Assembly: GCF_900091705.1 (NCBI RefSeq)
Contig: NZ_LT594785.1
Coordinates: 1,859,280 to 1,915,020, forward strand
Direction of reading: 5' to 3'
Length of the DNA stretch: 55,741 bases
Source of the DNA: Clostridium mediterraneense
GTDB taxonomy: Bacteria > Bacillota > Clostridia > Clostridiales > Clostridiaceae
Part shown: piece after piece, positions 36,240 to 44,613 of the stretch
Layout: each line of letters begins with the position of its first letter
Numbering within the stretch: position 1 is the stretch's first letter
The notes under the pieces: model-generated
Told to the model about the DNA's origin: nothing
Seen by the model: the letters and a program-made list of their open reading frames with translations, nothing else
Databases searched by the model: none
Program-made: the position numbers and the translations under genes

Positions 36240-37442
36240 TTACGCTGATAATATCTTTTCTAATAAATATAAACATCCCCTAAATCCTACAAATGGTGTA
36301 TAAGGATATATATTTACTTTATCAATATTAGGGTTACTTATTTGAAGTTCCATAGAACTTTCATGTTTCATATCTATACTTACACCATCAGCTAAAAGCA
36401 TAAATAATTTATTATCTCTTAAAAATTGTTCTCTCTCCATCTCTGAAGAATTTACAATAATATCATCTAATTTTTCTTTTACACCATGTAAAACTTCTGC
36501 TCTACTAACATTTAAACCAAGCTCACTTATAAAATCTTTCATAGAAATAACAGTATCTCTATCACCAAATATAGCAACATCTTTATTTTCTAAGCCTCTT
36601 ATTTTAAATCTAAGTCTAAAAAGATATTTCTTTATAAGTTTTTCCTCTTCTTCTACTCTTTGTTTATTAATCTCATATTTCATAAGTTCTGAAATTTCAT
36701 TAATCCAAGCAAGAGTTTGGGTTAAACCTACAGGCTTTTTATATACATAAGGAATATTGTATTTTTTCTCCATAAACTTAGCTACTTTTAATCCTTCTTT
36801 TCTAAGTACGATATTTAAAGAAGCCTCTGAAGCTTTTTCTATTTCATCTACTGAAGTATAAGCAGTAAATATAGTATTTAAATCTTTATTAAATACTTCT
36901 TTCATCATTCTTTTTACTTCTACACTATCCTGCATAAAGTTATAACAATCAGCTGTACTTCCAATAATGTTATAAGTATCTTTCTTTTCACTTGGAGCTT
37001 TAATCATATTTTTAGCTATTAATCCTAAGGCCTCTTCAACTCCAGCATTGTAATCATCCTTTAATCCACCTGTTGTTATTGGTATAAGCTTTGCATTTAC
37101 TTCATTTGCAAGTTCCATACAAACACTCTCAATATCTGCACCAATTATAGATGAAACTGATGATGCCATTATAAATATATATTTAGGTTTTACATTTACA
37201 TCAACTTCTCTAATACAATTTTCTATTCTTTTATATGAACCAAAAGTTATATCACTTTGATCCATATGAGTTGAATATAAAGTACATAAATCATCAGCAT
37301 TTAAAGTTCCTATTCCTTCAATTGCATAGTGAGTAGTTCCAGCTGGTCCAAATTCTATAATACAAACATCTTTTATAGTACATAATGTCCATATAATTCC
37401 CATTCTATCTGAAGCAACAGGATAATATTTATATAAATTCAT
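36240..37442 (-). CDS. Nitrogenase-like component 1 subunit lacking P-cluster cysteines (NifK/BchB-like)
   Basis: 400 residues, COG2710-like. The N-terminus YPVASDRMGIIWTLCTIKDV, followed by CIIEFGPAGTTHYAI, lines up with the NifD/K start, but the Cys positions are altered. The GP.GC Cys is Thr36 (GPAGTTHY) and the TTC.PE.IGDD position reads MASSVSSIIGADIES. No canonical cluster Cys remains; Asp12 is one possible non-Cys ligand by loose analogy with the Asp ligand of BchB. Other blocks are kept (IPITTGGLKDDYNAGVEEAL; NIIGSTADC; FTAYTSVDEIEKAS). It starts 2 bases after the NifD-like stop with AAGGAGG. It would pair with that subunit and accept electrons from the NifH-like protein. Confidence 0.82.
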   Translation of the reverse strand: MNLYKYYPVASDRMGIIWTLCTIKDVCIIEFGPAGTTHYAIEGIGTLNADDLCTLYSTHMDQSDITFGSYKRIENCIREVDVNVKPKYIFIMASSVSSIIGADIESVCMELANEVNAKLIPITTGGLKDDYNAGVEEALGLIAKNMIKAPSEKKDTYNIIGSTADCYNFMQDSVEVKRMMKEVFNKDLNTIFTAYTSVDEIEKASEASLNIVLRKEGLKVAKFMEKKYNIPYVYKKPVGLTQTLAWINEISELMKYEINKQRVEEEEKLIKKYLFRLRFKIRGLENKDVAIFGDRDTVISMKDFISELGLNVSRAEVLHGVKEKLDDIIVNSSEMEREQFLRDNKLFMLLADGVSIDMKHESSMELQISNPNIDKVNIYPYTPFVGFRGCLYLLEKILSA

Positions 37443-37444
37443 TA

Positions 37445-38701
37445 CTAATCCTCCTTAAAACTTTCTATTAAAACTTTCATAATTCCTATAGGAAGTTCAT
37501 ATCCTATTTTTTGTGCATTAGCATCTAAAGTTAATTGCTTTAAGCCTTTTTGTTTTAATAGCATAGGATTTTCATGACCTATATATATTTCTGAATTTAA
37601 CTTATCATATAAATGTCTAAGTGGTGCAATATTAGCTATTCTTGTTATATAAGGATTAAATCCTTTTTCTAAAATTTTATCCTTCCACTTAATATCAACA
37701 TCATATAATTCTCTAACTTGTATTAACTCTGGCTCAAGTCCAAGTTCAACTAAAAACTCAGCTGTTTCAAATGCCATCATAGGAGTATTACCATATATAA
37801 ATTTCTTTTTATCAAGTAATTTCTTTGCTTCTACAAATAGACAATCATACTCATCTCTTATTTGTACTAATTTATCTTGTAATTTTATTTCTAAAATTTC
37901 TTCTATCTTTCTATAGCACTCATCTATTGTTTCTTTATTCATATGCTTGTCAAAGAATATATAAGGAACATTAAATCTTTTTTCCATTTTTTCTGCTAAA
38001 TCTAAAGCTATCATATCTGTAACTATGTTGAGTTTTGCTTTAGTAGCATTTCTAATTTCATCAATTTCACATTTAGAAGGAATTATAGTATTTATTTCTA
38101 TCCCTTCTTCTTTAAGAAGTTTGATAAGTTCAGTATTTTCTACTCCCTCTTGTCTATGTCCTAAAATATTTATTCCATTATTATTTTCTTTCTTCTTCAT
38201 TAAATTAATTAATGCTGATATTGATCTTGTCATTCCTGGAATATGGCTATTACACTTATAATGTTCAGTCTTTACAACTAAAACTGGTATATCTAAATCA
38301 TCTGAAATTTCATCAACTATTCCTTCATAGTCTTCACCTATAAGTTCTGGAACACAAGTAGTAACTACCATTACTCCAGTAATATCATTATTTTTAGCTA
38401 TATACTCAACAGCTTCTTTAACTTTTCTATCTGCTCCAAATACAACATCATTTTCTTTTAAAACTAAAGAAAATACTTTATCATTTCCATTATGTCTGTG
38501 ATTTGAAAATACCTTTGTATAATAAGTACATTCGCTTGTCCCAACAACTAATAAGGCTAATCCCTTAATATATGAAGCTGTAAGAGCTACTCCAAATAAA
38601 GGACAATGTGTTCCAGGGAAAATAGCATAACTTAATCCCTTAATATCTTTATCTTCTTTTATCTTATCTAATCTATTTAAAACATCTAAATTATAATTCA
38701 C
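37445..38701 (-). CDS. Nitrogenase-like component 1 subunit with three cluster cysteines (NifD/BchN-like)
   Basis: 418 residues from the GTG at 38701 (AAAGGTG eight bases upstream), overlapping the ATPase stop by 11 bases. Three Cys occur at the positions used for the P-cluster or the NB-cluster: Cys33 in IFPGTHCPLFG, Cys58 in VGTSECTYY and Cys116 in TTCVPELIGEDYEG. The latter half has the alternating Rossmann-like blocks of the family (INILGHRQEGVENTELIKLL; KFIYGNTPMMAFETAEFLVE). It lacks the FeMo-co ligands (no Cys275/His442 context seen). The 3-plus-0 Cys split with its partner is closer to dark-operative protochlorophyllide reductase than to NifDK. Confidence 0.85.
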   Translation of the reverse strand: MNYNLDVLNRLDKIKEDKDIKGLSYAIFPGTHCPLFGVALTASYIKGLALLVVGTSECTYYTKVFSNHRHNGNDKVFSLVLKENDVVFGADRKVKEAVEYIAKNNDITGVMVVTTCVPELIGEDYEGIVDEISDDLDIPVLVVKTEHYKCNSHIPGMTRSISALINLMKKKENNNGINILGHRQEGVENTELIKLLKEEGIEINTIIPSKCEIDEIRNATKAKLNIVTDMIALDLAEKMEKRFNVPYIFFDKHMNKETIDECYRKIEEILEIKLQDKLVQIRDEYDCLFVEAKKLLDKKKFIYGNTPMMAFETAEFLVELGLEPELIQVRELYDVDIKWKDKILEKGFNPYITRIANIAPLRHLYDKLNSEIYIGHENPMLLKQKGLKQLTLDANAQKIGYELPIGIMKVLIESFKED

Positions 38702-39503
38702 AGTTCTTACACCTTTCCTCACTTTTATAACATACTTCTAATGGATATATTTGAGGTTTATTATTTATAGGCTCTTTATTTATGCAGCATTTAACATTAT
38801 AAACACTATGAATAATTTCTTTATTTATAACATCCTCAGGTTTTCCATCTGCAACAATATTTCCGTCTTTCATAATAATTACTCTATGACTATATCTAGC
38901 TGCTTGATTTAAATCATGTAAAACCATAAGAATAGTCATATTAAATTTTTCATTTATACTCTTAACAAGTTCCATTAATTCTAACTGATGACACATATCT
39001 AAATATGTAGTTGGCTCATCTAAAAGTAATATATTAGTTTTTTGAGCAAGAGCCATTGAAAGCCATACTCTTTGTCTTTCTCCACCTGATAGATTTGAAA
39101 CAGCTCTATCCTCATATTTTTTAACTCCAGTATTCTCTAAGGCCCAATCTACTATTTCTAAATCTTCTTTATTTTTAGATTCATACCACTTCTTATGTGG
39201 TATTCTTCCATAATAAACAAGATCTTTCACACTTATATCATTTGGTGATGAATTATGTTGTGAAAGTATAGCTAATGATTTAGCTATTTCATTATCTTTC
39301 ATTAAATCCATAGATTTATCCATAATAAATATTTCACCACACTCTTTTTTTAATAATCTAGACAAAGATTTTAAAAGAGTTGATTTTCCTGAACCATTTG
39401 GCCCTATTATAGAAACTATTTCACCTTTTTTAATATGAAGAGATAAATCATTTATTATCTTCTTATTTTCATATCCAACATTAATGTTCATTGCCTTTAA
39501 CAT
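38691..39503 (-). CDS. ABC transporter ATPase of the FecE/BtuD/HmuV type
   Basis: 270 residues. Walker A GPNGSGKST near 39, signature NLSGGERQRVWLSMALAQKT, Walker B ILLLDEPTTYLD, switch His in VLHDLNQAARY. The family imports heme, siderophores or cobalamin with a FecCD permease. An unusual Cys-rich tail follows the ATPase core (VKCCINKEP, CYKSEERCKNCEL), giving five Cys in the last 40 residues. These could bind iron, zinc or a redox signal. It is coupled to both neighbours. Confidence 0.85.
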   Translation of the reverse strand: MLKAMNINVGYENKKIINDLSLHIKKGEIVSIIGPNGSGKSTLLKSLSRLLKKECGEIFIMDKSMDLMKDNEIAKSLAILSQHNSSPNDISVKDLVYYGRIPHKKWYESKNKEDLEIVDWALENTGVKKYEDRAVSNLSGGERQRVWLSMALAQKTNILLLDEPTTYLDMCHQLELMELVKSINEKFNMTILMVLHDLNQAARYSHRVIIMKDGNIVADGKPEDVINKEIIHSVYNVKCCINKEPINNKPQIYPLEVCYKSEERCKNCEL

Positions 39504-40496
39504 CTATTTTGCACCTCTTTTTCTAAGTAAGTATAAGAAGAATGGTCCTCCAACTATAGACATTATTACTCCTACTGGTATTTCTAATGAACCAAGTATA
39601 GTTCTAGCTAAAGTATCAGCTACTAAAAGCACTATTGCTCCAAGTATCATTGAAAATGGAATTGAATATTTATGATCAGAACCAATAATCATTCTACTTA
39701 TATGTGGAACAATAAGCCCAACAAAACTTATAATACCAACAATTGCTGTTGAAGTACCTGCAAGAAATACTGCTACTACTGATAATAATACTCTTGTTTT
39801 ATTTACATTAAATCCAAGGCTAGTTGCAGAACTATCACCAAGACTTAATACATTTGCACCTCTTGCACATAATAATGATAAAGATAATCCAATTACAGAA
39901 TAAAAAGCTACAATTTTAACATCATCCCAGGTTTTTGAAGCAAGGCTTCCATTAAGCCATAATAAAGCTCCTTGAATTTTATCGCTATATAAAGTTGTAA
40001 GTAATGCTATTATTCCACCTAAAATAGCATTTACAGCAACTCCAGCTAAAACTACCCTAATTGGATCTAGCCCATTTTTCCAAGCCATAAGATAAACTAC
40101 AATACAAGCAATTGCTCCTCCAACAAAAGCTACTAAAGGAAGAATTCCTACATATTTAGGTAATAATAAAAGAATTATTATAGCCATAACACTAGCTCCA
40201 GAAGATACACCTGTTATTCCTGGATCAGCTAAAGGGTTTTTCATAACAGCTTGGAGTAAAAGTCCTGCTATTGCAAGACTTGCTCCAACTAAGACTGCTA
40301 ATACATTTCTAGGAAGTCTCATCTCATATAAAATAGTTGATGCCATTTTATTCTCACCAGATAAACCTGCTATCATTTCACTAAAAGATAATCTAACACT
40401 TCCTATTGTTCCAAATAAAAATATTAAAGCTATTAATATCACAAAGCTTGTACATATAATTACAAGCTTTTTTTTATCTAAAGATTTCTTTTTCAT
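39504..40496 (-). CDS. FecCD-family ABC permease for heme or siderophore
   Basis: 330 residues from the ATG at 40496, six bases after GGAG; the ATG at 40508 overlaps that site and the preceding stop. About ten membrane helices. Family motifs are MRLPRNVLAVLVGASLAIAG (TM2 start), QAVMKNPLADPGITGVSSGA, VGIISFVGLIVPHISRMIIG and ARTILGSLEIPVGVIMSIVG. It forms the dimeric channel of the importer with the lipoprotein at 40498 and the ATPase at 38691. Confidence 0.88.
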   Translation of the reverse strand: MKKKSLDKKKLVIICTSFVILIALIFLFGTIGSVRLSFSEMIAGLSGENKMASTILYEMRLPRNVLAVLVGASLAIAGLLLQAVMKNPLADPGITGVSSGASVMAIIILLLLPKYVGILPLVAFVGGAIACIVVYLMAWKNGLDPIRVVLAGVAVNAILGGIIALLTTLYSDKIQGALLWLNGSLASKTWDDVKIVAFYSVIGLSLSLLCARGANVLSLGDSSATSLGFNVNKTRVLLSVVAVFLAGTSTAIVGIISFVGLIVPHISRMIIGSDHKYSIPFSMILGAIVLLVADTLARTILGSLEIPVGVIMSIVGGPFFLYLLRKRGAK

Positions 40497-40497
40497 A

Positions 40498-41385
40498 CTA
40501 TTCTCCATAAACTATATTCCCTAGTTGTTTAATAGCTTCTGTTACTTTAAGATTTGCAGATACTCCAAAAATAGTAGGATCTAAATCAACTACGTTTCCG
40601 TTTTTAGTTGCATCTAAAGATTTCCAAGCTGGGTCTTTACTAAAAGCATCATCAAAAGCTTTTTTACTTGTTTCTAGATCTCCATGAGATAATCTTAAAA
40701 TATAATCTGGATTCATCTTTAAGATTTGCTCCATACTAAAGTTTAAATATGCTGAATCTACACTTTCCACATCATCTGTAACATTCTTAACACCAATAGT
40801 ATCAAGCAAATCTCCAACATAAGATTTATCAGTTGCTAACATAAAACTTTCTGATGTTCCAAAAAGAACTGCAACACTAGGAGTTTTACCTGTTTTCTCT
40901 TTAATTTTTAAAACATCATCAACAGAAGTTTGAAGCTCATCAGCTAATTTATTTGCTTCTTCCTCTTTTTCTGTTTCTACTCCAAGTTTCTTTATACTTT
41001 CTTTAAAATTTGAGAAACTTGTTGTATCAAAATAGAATGTATTTATTCCATATTTATTTGATTGCTCTTCAAATTTATCTTTAAAATTACTATCTATAAC
41101 TAAAAGATCTGGAGTTAAAGATGTTATAACCTCAAAATTAGGCTCAAAAGATTGTCCTACAGCTTTTACATCTTTATATCTTTCAGGTAATGTAGATTTT
41201 GTAGTAGGAATACCTACTAAGTCTAAATCTAGCTTATCCATAACTTGAGTAGCCGCAACAGTAGATGAAACTATTTTTAATTCTTTTTTAGGTTCTTGTA
41301 CTACTTTTTCTTCTGCTTGTCCCCCGCAAGAAACTAAAAGTAAACCTGCTCCTACTAATACACTTAACACTAATTTTTTTAACAT
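40498..41385 (-). CDS. IsdE-like heme-binding lipoprotein of the importer
   Basis: 295 residues. Lipobox LVSC (Cys20), then a PF01497-type two-lobe fold. It resembles S. aureus IsdE along its length as I recall that sequence: IVSSTVAATQVMDKLDLDLV then GIPTTKSTLPERY, and ILRLSHGDLETSKKAFDDAF, DLDPTIFGVSANLKVTEAI. The heme ligand His229 of IsdE corresponds to His234 here (LRLSHGDL). The second ligand Met78 falls on Phe80 or next to it (GQSFEPNFE), so it appears to be lost. This makes a heme or modified tetrapyrrole substrate more likely than a siderophore. It lies between the NifH-like gene and the permease. Confidence 0.82.
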   Translation of the reverse strand: MLKKLVLSVLVGAGLLLVSCGGQAEEKVVQEPKKELKIVSSTVAATQVMDKLDLDLVGIPTTKSTLPERYKDVKAVGQSFEPNFEVITSLTPDLLVIDSNFKDKFEEQSNKYGINTFYFDTTSFSNFKESIKKLGVETEKEEEANKLADELQTSVDDVLKIKEKTGKTPSVAVLFGTSESFMLATDKSYVGDLLDTIGVKNVTDDVESVDSAYLNFSMEQILKMNPDYILRLSHGDLETSKKAFDDAFSKDPAWKSLDATKNGNVVDLDPTIFGVSANLKVTEAIKQLGNIVYGE

Positions 41386-41396
41386 AATTCTCTCCC

Positions 41397-42149
41397 CTAA
41401 TTTTCACTATTTAATATTTTTTTAGCTAAATCAAAATATGTACCAGCCATATCAGACTTTTCATCATATTCTATAACTGTCTTTCCATCATTTTCAGAAG
41501 TTTGAACAGTCTTATCTCTAGGTATATATTTAATAATACTTGTATCTATTTCCTCACAAAGCTTCTCAACAAGCTCTTTTTCATTTTCAACATTTTTAGC
41601 ATTTAATATAAGTCCCTTTAAAGTTGCATAACCTTTATTTCTAAATTGTTTTACAGCAGTTGAAATATTACTTGCTGCATACATTGACATCATTTCTCCT
41701 GATGTTACAACAAAAACTTCTTCTGCATATCCATTTCTTATTGGCATTGAAAAGCCACCACAAACAACATCTCCTAAAACATCATAAATAACAATATCTG
41801 GTTTATATACTTCAAAAGCATTTAATTCTTCAAGTTTTTCAAATGCTGCAATTATACCTCTTCCAGCACATCCAACTCCTGGAGTTGGTCCACCTGCCTC
41901 AACACATAAAACTCCATTAAAACCTTCAAAAACTATATCACTAAGTTCTAAGTCATCTCCTTTTTCTTTCATAGCATTTAAAACTGTAGGTATAAATTTA
42001 CCTTTCATTAAATTTTTAGTAGAATCTGCCTTTGGATCACAACCAACTTGCATAACTTTATATCCTAAAACTGATAATGCAGCTGATAAATTTGAAACTG
42101 TTGTAGATTTTCCTATTCCACCTTTTCCGTATATAGCAATTTTTTTCAT
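41397..42149 (-). CDS. NifH/BchL-like iron-sulfur ATPase of the nitrogenase-like system
   Basis: 250 residues. P-loop GKGGIGKST (8-16), switch I region GCDPKADST (36-44), and the two [4Fe-4S] Cys of the homodimer at Cys94 (GVGCAGRGI) and Cys130 ([13 protein letters not shown]). The Arg of GCAGRG that is ADP-ribosylated in NifH is kept. It is shorter than NifH (about 275-290), lacking the C-terminal tail. It would pass single electrons, with ATP hydrolysis, to the NifD/K-like pair. It is the first gene of the operon, directly behind the Fur box; the component 1 genes lie four genes downstream. No nifB, nifE, nifN or nifV occurs in the window. Confidence 0.9.
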   Translation of the reverse strand: MKKIAIYGKGGIGKSTTVSNLSAALSVLGYKVMQVGCDPKADSTKNLMKGKFIPTVLNAMKEKGDDLELSDIVFEGFNGVLCVEAGGPTPGVGCAGRGIIAAFEKLEELNAFEVYKPDIVIYDVLGDVVCGGFSMPIRNGYAEEVFVVTSGEMMSMYAASNISTAVKQFRNKGYATLKGLILNAKNVENEKELVEKLCEEIDTSIIKYIPRDKTVQTSENDGKTVIEYDEKSDMAGTYFDLAKKILNSEN

Positions 42150-42182
42150 TTATTTTGACACCCTTCCATAATTTATAAATTT

Positions 42183-42211
42183 ATTATATAATGAAAATGA
42201 TTATCATTATT
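42183..42211. promoter_or_regulatory. Fur box overlapping divergent promoters
   Basis: Positions 42193-42211 match the 19-base Fur consensus at 16 of 19 positions (core AATGATTATCATTAT). A minus-strand TATAAT (complement of 42183-42188) follows directly for the NifH-like operon. A plus-strand TATACT at 42230-42235 lies downstream for the AraC gene. Iron-replete Fur would cover the -35 region of both. Confidence 0.88.
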
Positions 42212-42274
42212 AATTATTTTTAGATTTTTTATACTATTTTTACATAAAATAATTTAAATTTAGGGGGATGAAAG

Positions 42275-43030
42275 ATGAATCTAATAAAAAACACTCAATT
42301 TGCTACGATACTAGAAAATTTTTATTTAATAACCAAATCACCTATTTTAATGTTAGATACAAAAGATAATCTAATCATATATAAAGGAGGTCATGATAAT
42401 ATTTCTTTGCCTGATTGTTATATCAAAGAAATCTCTAATAATATAAAACTTAATAATGATATAAAAAATTCTAAATCTATAAAATTTATAAATCTAACTA
42501 ATAAATTAAAGTTACCTGTTATCTTTATTTCAAACAATAAATTAATTAATCATTACTTTGTATTCTTTCCTTTTAGACATGAAATTAAAGAATTAGATAT
42601 AGACTCCTGTTCAAATGCTACTTTTATACCTGAATACTGTTTTTCATATTTGGGTGAATTATTAAAAATAATTATTAATGATAGTTTAATTAATGATAAA
42701 GAAGCAAACTTTATGAGCCTAAACACAAGAAAGGCAATAGAACATATTCATAAAAATTTTGATACTAATATCAGTACTGACTTTATGGCTGATCAATTAA
42801 ATATTAATAAATGTTATTTTTGTAATCTCTTTAAAAAAGAGACAGGATTAACATTTACTAATTTTTTAAAGAAATTTAGAGTTGAAAAAAGTAAAGAGTT
42901 ATTAAAAAACTCTAATTTATCAATATTAGATGTAGCAATTTCGGTAGGATTTAATAGTCAAAATTACTATTCTATGAGTTTTAAAAAATTAAATAACATT
43001 ACACCTCTAGAATATAGAAATCTACTATAA
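42275..43030 (+). CDS. AraC-family regulator divergent from the heme/nitrogenase-like operon
   Basis: 251 residues. The C-terminal 100 residues are an AraC double helix-turn-helix (IHKNFDTNISTDFMADQLNI, CYFCNLFKKETGLTFTNFLK, LLKNSNLSILDVAISVGFNS, ITPLEYRNLL). The N-terminal 150 residues resemble a sensory domain (SPILMLDTKDNLIIYKGGHD) with a few Cys/His, family uncertain. GGGGG precedes the ATG. Sharing the Fur box with the operon, it is probably made under iron starvation. It would then activate the operon on binding a ligand such as heme; the ligand is inferred, not shown. Confidence 0.85.
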   Translation: MNLIKNTQFATILENFYLITKSPILMLDTKDNLIIYKGGHDNISLPDCYIKEISNNIKLNNDIKNSKSIKFINLTNKLKLPVIFISNNKLINHYFVFFPFRHEIKELDIDSCSNATFIPEYCFSYLGELLKIIINDSLINDKEANFMSLNTRKAIEHIHKNFDTNISTDFMADQLNINKCYFCNLFKKETGLTFTNFLKKFRVEKSKELLKNSNLSILDVAISVGFNSQNYYSMSFKKLNNITPLEYRNLL

Positions 43031-43107
43031 ACAATGTAAATATGAATAAAGCACCTTGAAATGATTATACTAAAATTAGATATTAATTATTGAAAGGTGT
43101 TTTACAT

Positions 43108-44034
43108 ATGAAAAAATTTATTAAAATTAGTTTATTAATATTTTCGATTATATTTATTTCTTTTAATCCGATTATTAGATATGTTAATGCACAACCAACT
43201 GCAACTCCTAGTCCTGCACCAGCACCTGCTCCAGCTCCTAATCAAGCACAAACTCCACCACCTTTAAGTCTTGTAAAGGAAGCTGATAACGTACTTGTGC
43301 TTCCAAAAAGATTTCGAAGGAGTACTGATGAAATAAATACTTCTCAAAATCCAAATCTAAATTTAAATGGATTAGATAAGTTAAATATATCTGGTAGTGC
43401 TCAATTTTCTGAAAATGAACTTTTAGTAGTAAAACAAGCTCTCGGAAATAAGATGCCTATTTACGTTATTGATTTAAGAGAAGAATCTCACGGATTTATA
43501 AATGGAATAGCTGTTAGTTGGAAAAATGCACATAATAATGCTAATAAAGGTCTTAGTTTTTTAGAAATTATAGATGCTGAAAATAAGTTATTAAATTCTG
43601 TGCAACTTAATAAACCTCTACAATTTTCTAATTCTAAAGAACAAATAGTTCCTGAAAGGGTACAAAATGAACTTGACTTAACTAAAGCTCACTCATTATT
43701 TTATGACCGTATTCCTGTAACTGATGGAGAATTACCAAGTGCTGAAAGAGTTAATTATTTTGTTGGCTTTGTTAAAAATCTACCTAAAGATACTTGGGTT
43801 CATTTCCACTGTAAAGAAGGTATAGGTAGAACTACTACTTTTATGATAATGTATGATATTATGAGAAATTGTAGTAATGTTAGTCTAAATGATATTATCT
43901 CTAGACAAGTATTACTTGCAGGACTTAATGAAAAAGAAACCCTTAGTTTTACTACTGGAAAAAGGTATGAATTCTTAAATAAATTCTATGCAGATTACAA
44001 CGCTTCAGCTTGTACTTTTTCTATAGCAAGCTAA
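43108..44034 (+). CDS. Secreted PTP-like inositol polyphosphatase (phytase)
   Basis: 308 residues from the ATG at 43108 (AAAGGTG eight bases upstream; in-frame TTG at 43090 rejected). Signal peptide to about residue 28 (VNA-Q), then a Pro/Ala linker (PTATPSPAPAPAPAP) and a protein-tyrosine-phosphatase-like domain. The P-loop HCKEGIGRTTTFM holds Cys235 and Arg241. The general acid is probably Asp206 in IPVTDGELPS. The segment after the P-loop (MIMYDIMRNCSNVSLNDIIS) closely resembles the Selenomonas PhyA-type phytases as I recall them. It would release phosphate from inositol phosphates outside the cell. Own gene unit with a terminator. Confidence 0.85.
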   Translation: MKKFIKISLLIFSIIFISFNPIIRYVNAQPTATPSPAPAPAPAPNQAQTPPPLSLVKEADNVLVLPKRFRRSTDEINTSQNPNLNLNGLDKLNISGSAQFSENELLVVKQALGNKMPIYVIDLREESHGFINGIAVSWKNAHNNANKGLSFLEIIDAENKLLNSVQLNKPLQFSNSKEQIVPERVQNELDLTKAHSLFYDRIPVTDGELPSAERVNYFVGFVKNLPKDTWVHFHCKEGIGRTTTFMIMYDIMRNCSNVSLNDIISRQVLLAGLNEKETLSFTTGKRYEFLNKFYADYNASACTFSIAS

Positions 44035-44035
44035 A

Positions 44036-44063
44036 AAAATCCACGATTAAACTCGTGGATTTT
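44036..44063. terminator. Bidirectional terminator overlapping the end of ogt
   Basis: An 11-bp stem (44036-44046 with 44053-44063) that starts just after the phytase stop and overlaps the last ogt codons. Confidence 0.85.
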
Positions 44064-44514
44064 CTATATTTAAAAGTTTTTTCTTTATTTCAATTCCACA
44101 AGCATATCCTGTGAGATTACCATTACTTCCTATTACTCTATGACATGGAACTATAATTAAAATTGGATTTTTATTATTAGCCATACCTACTGCTCTTGCT
44201 GCCTTTGGATTCCCAATCTTTTCAGCTATATCTTTATAACTTACAGTAGTTCCAAAAGGTATTTTTATTAATTCATTCCAAACTCTTTTTTGAAAATCCG
44301 TTCCCTCAGGTGCAAGTGGAATAGTAAATTCTTTTCTTTTACAATCTAAATATTCATTAAGTTGTTTTGCAGTTTCTTTAATAAGCTTTGTTTCTTTTTC
44401 TTCTATTTTATCTATTTCTAACATTTCAGATGGATATATATTAGTGATTCCCCCACTATTCTCAATAATAGCAATTCTACCTATTTTAGTATTATAGTAA
44501 TATATACTTTTCAT
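44047..44514 (-). CDS. ogt: Methylated-DNA--protein-cysteine methyltransferase
   Basis: 155 residues from the ATG at 44514, with GAGGTG eight bases upstream; the in-frame ATG at 44580 has no such site. Acceptor Cys124 is in IVPCHRVIG. The helix-turn-helix GTTVSYKDIAEKIGNPKAAR and the Asn hinge (MANNKNP) are intact. It transfers the methyl group of O6-methylguanine to itself. Stand-alone Ogt type without an Ada domain. Confidence 0.92.
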   Translation of the reverse strand: MKSIYYYNTKIGRIAIIENSGGITNIYPSEMLEIDKIEEKETKLIKETAKQLNEYLDCKRKEFTIPLAPEGTDFQKRVWNELIKIPFGTTVSYKDIAEKIGNPKAARAVGMANNKNPILIIVPCHRVIGSNGNLTGYACGIEIKKKLLNIENPRV

Positions 44515-44613
44515 ATAAATTTCACCTCTAAAAATTTTTAAAATATTATATTTTTCTTTTAAGAGATATTTTAAAATCAAGAATTACATTCTAACATGAT
44601 ATAAAAAATAATA

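Noticed and set aside
36240-42149. A true nitrogen-fixing nif operon
   Set aside because: No nifB, nifE, nifN or nifV occurs here, one component 1 subunit lacks all cluster Cys, FeMo-cofactor ligands are not visible, and the genes are interleaved with a heme-type importer.
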